A stretch of 14,029 nt of DNA from Eubacterium sp. (GTDB lineage: Bacteria; Bacillota; Clostridia; Lachnospirales; Lachnospiraceae), in assembly GCA_024681495.1 (NCBI GenBank), contig JAILAS010000023.1:1-14029 (forward strand). The letters are read 5' to 3'. Under the pieces are notes generated by a model. That model was not told the DNA's origin and did no database searches. It saw nothing but the letters and a program-made list of their open reading frames with translations. This document shows, piece by piece, positions 7,423 to 13,449 of this stretch. Numbering within the stretch: position 1 is the first letter of the stretch; each line of letters starts with the position of its first letter. The translations under genes were made by a program, and so were the position numbers.

Positions 7423-7536
7423 TTGAAGCCGGAGATTCTTATGTTCGATGAAGCCACATCGGCATTGGATAATATAACGCAGAAGCATGTGTCGGAATCG
7501 CTGGATAAGATGAAGTGCACCCGATTTCCCCTTTGA
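7423..7536 (+). pseudogene. Relic of an ABC exporter ATPase (NHLM/bacteriocin type)
   Basis: From 7423 to 7524 one frame reads KPEILMFDEATSALDN and on through ITQKHVSESLDKMKCTR, then loses similarity and stops at 7534-7536. This is the Walker B (ILMFDE), D-loop (SALD) and following helix of an ABC exporter nucleotide-binding domain. The phrase SALDNITQK with a downstream CTR is, by recall, characteristic of NHLM-type bacteriocin/peptide exporters and their relatives. The Walker A, signature motif and H-loop are all absent, a TAA directly precedes the fragment (7420-7422), and there is no start or ribosome site. It therefore cannot be functional. It lies between the TPM gene and the gap promoter and marks an old deletion or recombination scar. 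Confidence 0.75.
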
Positions 7537-7553
7537 CAACCTTTTAACCTTCG

Positions 7554-7582
7554 TTGACATATTTAATATATCGGGGTAAAGT
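7554..7582 (+). promoter_or_regulatory. Probable strong sigma-A promoter of gap
   Basis: A perfect TTGACA (7554-7559) is followed after 17 bases by TAAAGT (7577-7582), four of six to consensus. Transcription would begin near 7589 and give a leader of about 170 bases before the gap ATG. A second TTGACA lies at 7533-7538, 21 bases upstream, without a convincing -10 box. Confidence 0.65.
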
Positions 7583-7602
7583 GAATATGTTATTTCTGCA
7601 GG

Positions 7603-7695
7603 ATAATGCGGACGGAAATGTTTTCCGGTTTCGGAAAATTCTTTCGGTCCGCGTATTATTGCGGGCCTTTACAGAAGTCCGGCTACTATGCGGAC
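7603..7695 (+). promoter_or_regulatory. Structured 5' leader of gap with alternative pairings
   Basis: The first hairpin spans 7603-7659: ATAATGCGGAC (7603-7613) pairs with GTCCGC plus ATTAT (7647-7652, 7655-7659, two-base bulge), and the top TTTTCCG (7621-7627) pairs with CGGAAAA (7632-7638) round a GTTT loop. A small second hairpin is GTCCG (7677-7681) with CGGAC (7691-7695). GTCCGC 7647-7652 can instead pair with GCGGAC 7690-7695, and GCGGAC 7608-7613 with GTCCG 7677-7681, so two mutually exclusive folds exist. No classical T-run follows either hairpin. It matches no riboswitch class I recognise. Confidence 0.5.
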
Positions 7696-7756
7696 AGGTG
7701 ACGGGTTTTCATTGCGAGACCTGAATTATATTTATTTGGATAAGGAGACGGTGAAA

Positions 7757-8854
7757 ATGGTTGTAAAAGTAGGAATTAACGGTTTTGGACGTATTGCCAG
7801 GGTTATCATGAGAATATTGGAGTCCAGGGATACGGATATTGAGGTTTGCGGAATTAACCTGCGTAATGCCGATATCAAGCGTATGGCTTACATGATGGAG
7901 TATGATTCCGTTTTCGGTCGCTTCCAGGGCAGGGTAAGAGCAGGAGAGAATGAGCTCGTTATAAACGGCAAGAAGATAAAGATTTTCTCCGAGGACGATC
8001 CCGCCAAGATCGACTGGGCATCCTGCGGAGCCGAGTATATTATCGAGTCCACCGGTAAGTTCACCAGGATGGAGGATTGCCTCAAGCACCTCGAGGGCGG
8101 AGCCAAGAAGGTTATTCTTTCCGCTCCCGGTAAGGACGAGGACTTCCCCACATTCGTATACGGTGTAAACAATAAGAAGTACGATCCTTCCATGAAGGTC
8201 ATTTCCAATGCGTCGTGTACCACTAACTGCCTCGCTCCCCTTACCAAGGTCGTAAACGACTGCTTCGGTATCGAGAAGGCGCTCATGAGTACCATTCATG
8301 CATCCACTTCGAAGCAGAAGCCCGTTGACTCAAACGGAGGCAGGGACTGGAGAACCGGTCGTTCAGTATTCAATAACATCATTCCCTCCACCACGGGCGC
8401 TGCCAAGGCTGTAGGCAAGGTTATTCCCGAGATCAACGGAAGGATGACCGGTATGAGCTTCAGGGTTCCCACCAATGACATCTCCGTTATCGATCTGACC
8501 GCACAGCTTAAGAAGCCCACCACTTATGAGGAAATCTGCGATGCCGTCGAGGAGGCTTCCGAGACCTATATGAAGGGCATAATCGAGTACAATCAGGACG
8601 AGATCGTTTCCGGAGATATCCGCGGAAACTATCACACCTGCGTGTTTGATGTGAAGGCGGGCATCATGCTCGACGACACCTTCGTTAAGCTCATCGCATG
8701 GTATGACAATGAGTGGGGCTACTCCAACCAGTGCATCGACATGCTTCAGTACATGGCACGCCAGGACGAGAAGGCTGCTGAGAAGAAGAGTAGCAAGAAA
8801 GCAGACAGCGCAAAGGCAGATAAGGCAAAGGCTGCCGACGCCAAAAAGGAGTAA
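7757..8854 (+). CDS. gap: Glyceraldehyde-3-phosphate dehydrogenase with a Lys/Ala-rich C-terminal extension
   Basis: This cytoplasmic glycolytic enzyme oxidises and phosphorylates glyceraldehyde-3-phosphate to 1,3-bisphosphoglycerate. The N-terminal nucleotide-binding motif GINGFGR is at 6-12, the active site SNASCTTNC has catalytic Cys154, His181 lies in TIHAS, DWRTGR is at 197-202 and NEWGYSNQ at 318-325. At the position of the usual Asp after the second beta strand (IND in E. coli) the sequence is GINLRN (32-37), with Leu35 then Arg36, which may relax NAD specificity. The conserved enzyme ends near residue 334; a charged tail of about 31 residues rich in Lys, Ala and Asp follows, making 365 residues against the usual 330-340. 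ATG 7757 is preceded by AAGGAG (7742-7747) and begins MVVKVGING. An in-frame upstream ATG (7688) lies inside the leader hairpins and is rejected. Confidence 0.96.
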   Translation: MVVKVGINGFGRIARVIMRILESRDTDIEVCGINLRNADIKRMAYMMEYDSVFGRFQGRVRAGENELVINGKKIKIFSEDDPAKIDWASCGAEYIIESTGKFTRMEDCLKHLEGGAKKVILSAPGKDEDFPTFVYGVNNKKYDPSMKVISNASCTTNCLAPLTKVVNDCFGIEKALMSTIHASTSKQKPVDSNGGRDWRTGRSVFNNIIPSTTGAAKAVGKVIPEINGRMTGMSFRVPTNDISVIDLTAQLKKPTTYEEICDAVEEASETYMKGIIEYNQDEIVSGDIRGNYHTCVFDVKAGIMLDDTFVKLIAWYDNEWGYSNQCIDMLQYMARQDEKAAEKKSSKKADSAKADKAKAADAKKE

Positions 8855-8860
8855 TGTGAA

Positions 8861-10066
8861 TTGACGGCAATTAGGAATAATGCCATTTGGAAACTGCTCG
8901 AACCGGTTAACATAAGACATAAGGAACTTGAGACCTTTTATCAGTCTAAGTATGCCCACTATAAGAGGGTGAGCAGGTGGGTTTGTGCGCTCATAGTCGT
9001 TGTAAACCTGCTGTATTTCATAGGCGACTGCTTTGTCGTAAAGGGATTCTCGAACGATACCCTGTTCCCCAGGTGTATCTCGTTCGCGGCGCTTGCGGTT
9101 TTTATGTGGGCCTATAAGAAATACCCTTATTACAGGCGGGTTATGCCGTTTTTCTACCTGGTACCGTATGCGGTCATGTGGTCTACCATATGGGCCATGT
9201 GGTACCTCCCGAGCACAGGTTCCACGCGTGAGCTCTTCGTGGTACTGCAGTTTGCGTTTATGGCTATTGGCCTGTGCGTGCCTCTGAAGTACGCGGTGGT
9301 TTATCATCTGGGATTTTTCCTGAGCCTTGTTGTTTCGCACCTTTTCATACATTATGATTCGTTCTTTATCATACTGACCATGGCCATTCTGGTCTACGTT
9401 GTATGTGTAATGATCGAGGTTCCGCTGGAACACTCATATGTGAATTTCTATTTGAATAAGAAGAAGCTGGAGTCCTTGTTTACCACGGACCAGCTCACGC
9501 AGGTCTACAATCGTCATCAGCTCGAGAACCTCCTCGATCTGGATGGCACGCTCCTCGATGTGGATGACGATGAAGATGCTGCCACCATAATGCTCGATAT
9601 CGATCATTTCAAGAACGTAAATGACACTTACGGTCACGATGCGGGCGATAAGGTCCTGGTATTCCTGACCGAGATCCTAAGCAGCTGCATAAGGGACTGC
9701 GACTACATCATCCGCTGGGGTGGTGAGGAGTTCGTCGTTATTCTCCACGATGCCGACGAGTCTGCGGCGAGTTTTGTGGCTGAGAGGATAAGGAAGCGCG
9801 TGGAGGGGACGAAGAACGAGGTCTGCCCTGTGACCGTTTCCGTGGGTTACACGGTTTACGATCATAAGAATTTCCACGCCTCTGTGGAGCAGGCCGATGC
9901 TGCTCTGTATTACGCGAAAAACCACGGCAGAAACCAGATTTGCGCATACTCCGATCTTAAGGCTCTTGCGATAAAGGAAGCGCAGGAGAAGGAGAGGCAG
10001 GAGAAGGAAGCGCAGTCCTCGGATATAGCGGACGGGCAGGCGCAGAACGGACAGGATAGTATATAG
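8861..10066 (+). CDS. Six-helix membrane diguanylate cyclase (GGDEF protein)
   Basis: The 401-residue protein makes c-di-GMP from two GTP. The N-terminal half has about six membrane helices (near 40-60, 67-85, 94-115, 124-142, 144-163 and 166-186) of no recognised sensor family. The GGDEF domain spans about 205-365: DQLTQVYNR (210-218), MLDIDHFKNVNDTYGHDAGD (244-263) and the active-site variant GGEEF at 287-291. An RxxD product-inhibition site (Arg278 to Asp281) lies exactly five residues before it, so the enzyme should be active and feedback-inhibited. The C-terminal tail (370-401) is Glu/Gln/Lys-rich. The start is TTG 8861: AAGGAG at 8846-8851 lies inside the last codons of gap, nine bases upstream, and nearby ATG/GTG codons hit stops at once. 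It is probably cotranscribed with gap. Confidence 0.92.
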   Translation: MTAIRNNAIWKLLEPVNIRHKELETFYQSKYAHYKRVSRWVCALIVVVNLLYFIGDCFVVKGFSNDTLFPRCISFAALAVFMWAYKKYPYYRRVMPFFYLVPYAVMWSTIWAMWYLPSTGSTRELFVVLQFAFMAIGLCVPLKYAVVYHLGFFLSLVVSHLFIHYDSFFIILTMAILVYVVCVMIEVPLEHSYVNFYLNKKKLESLFTTDQLTQVYNRHQLENLLDLDGTLLDVDDDEDAATIMLDIDHFKNVNDTYGHDAGDKVLVFLTEILSSCIRDCDYIIRWGGEEFVVILHDADESAASFVAERIRKRVEGTKNEVCPVTVSVGYTVYDHKNFHASVEQADAALYYAKNHGRNQICAYSDLKALAIKEAQEKERQEKEAQSSDIADGQAQNGQDSI

Positions 10067-10110
10067 ACATTTACCCGGGCGAATATAAGGCATTGCGAAG
10101 GGAGACAACC

Positions 10111-11229
10111 ATGGATAGTAACGCTGCTTCCAGAAAAAAAGTAATCATACGCACGAGCGTAATCGGCATCATTGCCAACCTGTTTCTGGCGGGGTTCAAG
10201 GCGTTCGTCGGGCTGGTTTCCGGTTCCATAGCCGTTGTGCTCGACGCCGTAAACAACTTGAGCGATGCGCTTTCGAGCGTGGTAACCATCATTGGTACCG
10301 TGCTTGGAAACAAGGCTCCCGATAAGAAGCATCCCATGGGACACGGTCGTACAGAGTATCTGTCACAGATGATAGTGGCGGCCATCGTGCTCTACGCAGG
10401 CGCCACATCCCTTATCGAGTCCGTCAAGAAGATAATCGAGCCCACTGAGGCCGATTACTCCACTGTTTCCCTCGTTATCATCGCATCGGCTATCGTGGTT
10501 AAGCTCGTACTTGGGTTCTACGTAAAGAAGAAGGGACAGGAGGTCAATTCTGGCGCGCTCATTGCATCCGGCGCGGATGCAGGATTTGACGCCATACTTT
10601 CGGCGTCCGTTTTAGCCAGCGCGCTCATATTTATATTCACGGGTATAGGTCTTGAGGCATATGTCGGCGTGATTATATCGATAGTGATTATTAAGTCCGG
10701 TATCGAGATGATTCTCGAGGCCGTTGACGATGTGCTCGGAATAAGAGTGGAGTCCGAACTCACCAAGGAGATTAAGAAGATAGTTTCGGAAGAGACGATA
10801 GTGAACGGTGCATACGACCTCTTGCTCCACAACTACGGTCCCGACAGGTTCGTAGGTTCGGTTCACGTGGAGGTGGCCGATTACACGCCCGCTTCCGAGA
10901 TTGACGCCATGACCAGGCGCATTCAGAAGGACGTGCTCGACAGGACGGGGGTCGTCATTACCACGGTGGGGATTTATTCGAAGAACACCGGAGACGACGC
11001 GGCCGCGCGCATGGGCAAGGAGATCGAAAAGATCGTCATGAGCCACGACGGCGCGCTGCAGGTTCATGGTTTCTACGTGGATCTGGTGAATAAGACGTCC
11101 ACCTTCGACGTTGTATTGGATTTCAGGGCAGACCGCAGAGACTTGTACGAGCATATCTGCAACGATATTTCGGAGGCCTACCCCGAATTCGACTTCAATG
11201 TCGCTCTGGATGTGGACGTCAGCGACTGA
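10111..11229 (+). CDS. Cation diffusion facilitator (CDF) family metal transporter
   Basis: This 372-residue transporter has an N-terminal membrane domain of six helices (about 12-208) and a C-terminal cytoplasmic ferredoxin-like domain (about 212-372). It exports divalent metal ions, usually by proton exchange. The HPMGHGRTEYL motif at 74-84 is diagnostic. In helix 2 the metal-site motif reads D45-x3-N49 (LDAVNNLSD), and in helix 5 D156-x3-D160 (GADAGFD). Zinc/iron exporters such as YiiP have D-x3-D and H-x3-D, so the metal may differ; manganese is possible but unproven. ATG 10111 has AAGGGAG (10098-10104) six bases upstream; the frame extends further up but without a site. It begins 44 bases after the diguanylate cyclase with no terminator between. 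Only 34 bases separate its stop from the convergent ygiQ stop. Confidence 0.92.
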   Translation: MDSNAASRKKVIIRTSVIGIIANLFLAGFKAFVGLVSGSIAVVLDAVNNLSDALSSVVTIIGTVLGNKAPDKKHPMGHGRTEYLSQMIVAAIVLYAGATSLIESVKKIIEPTEADYSTVSLVIIASAIVVKLVLGFYVKKKGQEVNSGALIASGADAGFDAILSASVLASALIFIFTGIGLEAYVGVIISIVIIKSGIEMILEAVDDVLGIRVESELTKEIKKIVSEETIVNGAYDLLLHNYGPDRFVGSVHVEVADYTPASEIDAMTRRIQKDVLDRTGVVITTVGIYSKNTGDDAAARMGKEIEKIVMSHDGALQVHGFYVDLVNKTSTFDVVLDFRADRRDLYEHICNDISEAYPEFDFNVALDVDVSD

Positions 11230-11263
11230 CGGCCGGGCGCACTGGGGACGGGTTCAAATTCTA

Positions 11264-13249
11264 TTAACGAGACTTTTTACGAGGCTTCGTCTTACTCTTG
11301 TGGGACGTGGCCTTGTTTTTTTGGCTCTTCGCCCGGTTTGTTTTTGCGTTTGAACCGGCATTTGCTCCCGCTTTTGTCCCGGCCTTTGCCCCGGATTTCG
11401 TACCGGATTTTTTTCCTGCTTTTGCTTCGCCCTTTGCCCCGGCATTTTTTCCGGAATTCCCGGGGCGGTAGGGGATGAGCACAGGGATGAGGTCCGTCCT
11501 GTGGCATCTGACCAGCGCTTCCTTGACCAGGTCGTAGTTTCCCGGGAGTCTGAATTGCATCAGAGCCCGCTGCATGGCCTTGTCGTGAGGATGGCGCGCC
11601 ACGTATACCTTTTCCATGGTCAGGGGGTTAAGCCCCGTGTAGTACATGCAGGTGGATATAGTACCCGGCGTGGGGTAGAAGTCCTGGACCTGCTTGGGCA
11701 TGTGGTGAATCCTGTTCAGGTAGAGTGCCATCTCAATCGCGTCGTCGAGCGTGGCGCCGGGGTGTGAGCTCATGAGGTAGGGGACGGCGTACTGGTCCTT
11801 TCCGAGCTTCTCGTTCGTTTTATCGAATTCGCTGATGAACTTTTCGTATACCGAGAACTTAGGCTTGCCCATGAGGCTCAGCACCCTGTCCGAGACGTGT
11901 TCGGGGGCCACCCTGAGCTGGCCGCTAATGTGGTGCTCGCAGAGTTCGCGCAAAAATCCGCTTTTCTTATCTGCTAAAACGTAGTCGAAGCGGATGCCGG
12001 AGCGAACGAACACCTTCTTTACTCCGGGGATCTTTCTCAACGTGCGCAGGATGTCCATGTACACGGAGTGGTCTGCCTTGAGATTCGGGCAGGGTTCGGG
12101 AAAGAGGCACTGCCTGTCCTTGCATGCCCCCTTCGTGAGCTGTTTTTTACACGCCGGCTCCATGAAGTCGGCCGTGGGGCCGCCCACGTCGTGGATATAG
12201 CCCTTGAATTCGGGGTCTTTGGTCATCTTTACAGCCTCGGCGACGATGAACTCCTTGCTGCGCGACTGTATGATGCGGCCCTGATGGAAGTTCAGTGCGC
12301 AGAAGTTGCAGGCGCCGAAGCATCCCCTGTTCGAGGTGATGGAGAACTTCACCTCGGAAAGCGCGGGGATTCCGCCCTGCCTGTCGTATATAGGGTGGGA
12401 CTTTCCCGTGTAGGGGAGTGCGTAGACGTCGTCCATCTCCGTCTGTGTAAGCGGCTTAGCGGGCGGATTCTGTACCACGTAAAGCGCATTGTCGTACGTC
12501 TCGTACATCCGGCTGGCCGCAAAAGGATCGGTGTTTTCGTATTGTACCCTAAAGCTCTCGGCGTAGGCGCGCTTGCTCTCCTTAACCTCCTCGAAGGATG
12601 GGAGAGCGATGGCGTCGTATATGGAGTCCCTGTCGCGTGTCTTATAAACGGTTCCGTCCACGAATGTGATCTGATCCGCCGGCAGCCCGGAGTTGAGGGC
12701 GTCCGCCACCTCGACGGTGTTGTGCTCGCCCATTCCGTAGCATATTATGTTGGCACCCGACTCGAGCAGTATGGAGCGGCGAATCTTGTTCGACCAGTAG
12801 TCGTAGTGGGAGAGACGGCGGAGAGATGCCTCCAGTCCGCCGATTACGATGGGCACACGGCTGCCGTACGCCTTCCTTATCAGGTTGCAATATACGATCA
12901 CGGCCCTGTCCGGCCTAAGCCCCATTACTCCTCCCGGGCTGTAAGCGTCGGCCTGGCGGTGCTTTTTGGCGACGGTATAGTGGTTCACCAGCGAGTCCAT
13001 GTTTCCCGACGATACCATGAATCCCAGGCGGGGCTCGCCGAATTCCATTACGGACTTCTCGTCCCTGAAGTCGGGCTGAGCTATGACGCAGACCCTATAT
13101 CCGTGGGCCTCCAGTATGCGCGTGATGATCGCGGCGCCGAAAGAGGGGTGGTCCACGTAGGCATCACCCGAAACGTAAACGAAGTCCGGACGATCCCAGC
13201 CGGTCTCGAGCATTTCTTTTTTATTTATTGGTAAAAATCCGTGACTCAT
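11264..13249 (-). CDS. ygiQ: YgiQ-family (UPF0313) radical SAM protein with basic repetitive tail
   Basis: The 661-residue protein has an N-terminal B12-binding-like region with FVSGDAY-type opening (here YVSGDAYVDHPSFG at 25-38). The radical SAM domain has the cluster motif C310-x3-C314-x2-C317 (RGCFGACNFCALNFHQGR), which binds the 4Fe-4S cluster that cleaves S-adenosylmethionine. Further cysteines at 367, 376, 381 and 387 (GACKDRQCLFPEPC) are a family trait and may bind a second centre. VRSGIRFDY (415-423), QLRVAPEH (444-451) and DFYPTPGT (523-530) are family signatures. The reaction is not established. The conserved part ends at about 597; the last 60 or so residues are Lys/Gly/Ala/Ser/Thr repeats. 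GGAGAAG (13253-13259) precedes the ATG. No minus-strand terminator is visible between it and the convergent CDF gene. Confidence 0.95.
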   Translation of the reverse strand: MSHGFLPINKKEMLETGWDRPDFVYVSGDAYVDHPSFGAAIITRILEAHGYRVCVIAQPDFRDEKSVMEFGEPRLGFMVSSGNMDSLVNHYTVAKKHRQADAYSPGGVMGLRPDRAVIVYCNLIRKAYGSRVPIVIGGLEASLRRLSHYDYWSNKIRRSILLESGANIICYGMGEHNTVEVADALNSGLPADQITFVDGTVYKTRDRDSIYDAIALPSFEEVKESKRAYAESFRVQYENTDPFAASRMYETYDNALYVVQNPPAKPLTQTEMDDVYALPYTGKSHPIYDRQGGIPALSEVKFSITSNRGCFGACNFCALNFHQGRIIQSRSKEFIVAEAVKMTKDPEFKGYIHDVGGPTADFMEPACKKQLTKGACKDRQCLFPEPCPNLKADHSVYMDILRTLRKIPGVKKVFVRSGIRFDYVLADKKSGFLRELCEHHISGQLRVAPEHVSDRVLSLMGKPKFSVYEKFISEFDKTNEKLGKDQYAVPYLMSSHPGATLDDAIEMALYLNRIHHMPKQVQDFYPTPGTISTCMYYTGLNPLTMEKVYVARHPHDKAMQRALMQFRLPGNYDLVKEALVRCHRTDLIPVLIPYRPGNSGKNAGAKGEAKAGKKSGTKSGAKAGTKAGANAGSNAKTNRAKSQKNKATSHKSKTKPRKKSR

Positions 13250-13277
13250 AATCTTCTCCGATAGTTGATTTGAGTAT

Positions 13278-13286
13278 ATAATAACA
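13278..13286 (-). promoter_or_regulatory. Possible extended -10 promoter element of ygiQ
   Basis: On the minus strand TGT-TATTAT (13286 down to 13278) fits an extended -10 element, with five of six matches in the hexamer. It sits about 29 bases before the ygiQ ATG. No good -35 hexamer was found at 16-18 bases, which extended -10 promoters can tolerate. TATACT (13278-13273) is an overlapping alternative. Confidence 0.35.
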
Positions 13287-13325
13287 CGTTTTTGGCCCGT
13301 TCGCAGGGGATGTGGGGGCAGTTTA

Positions 13326-13354
13326 TTGACATCATTCCGGATAGGAATTATATT
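13326..13354 (+). promoter_or_regulatory. Probable sigma-A promoter of the TMEM175-like gene
   Basis: TTGACA (13326-13331) and TATATT (13349-13354) are separated by 17 bases; the -35 is perfect and the -10 five of six. Transcription would start near 13361, about 90 bases before the ATG. Confidence 0.65.
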
Positions 13355-13366
13355 TTTAAAAGAACG

Positions 13367-13380
13367 TCTGCAGCTGCAGA
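13367..13380. repeat. 14-base perfect palindrome just downstream of the predicted start
   Basis: TCTGCAGCTGCAGA equals its own reverse complement. It lies about six bases after the predicted transcription start of the TMEM175-like gene, where a dimeric repressor could block RNA polymerase. As RNA it would form at most a short stem. No second copy was noticed in this window. Confidence 0.45.
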
Positions 13381-13449
13381 ACTACCGTCATCCCCGCGTG
13401 GTATTATCCTGAAGCGTGGAAGGCAGAGAAGGGGAGTAATATCACAGTT

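Noticed and set aside
7688..7756. Upstream in-frame ATG for gap adding 23 residues
   Set aside because: It lies inside the leader hairpins without a ribosome site. ATG 7757 has AAGGAG and gives the normal GAPDH N-terminus.
8363..9433. 356-codon minus-strand frame over gap and the diguanylate cyclase
   Set aside because: Both plus-strand genes have catalytic motifs intact. The minus frame crosses their boundary and shows no domain.
11300..11460. Repeated gcttttgcc/ccgg-like units as a CRISPR or tandem DNA repeat
   Set aside because: The units are in frame with the ygiQ C-terminal tail and lack unique spacers; they are protein low-complexity repeats.
12068..13234. 388-codon open frame on the plus strand opposite ygiQ
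   Set aside because: It is antisense to a clearly conserved radical SAM gene. Its peptide is rich in Val, Arg, Gly and His with no recognisable domain, as expected of a shadow frame in a GC-rich-third-position gene.
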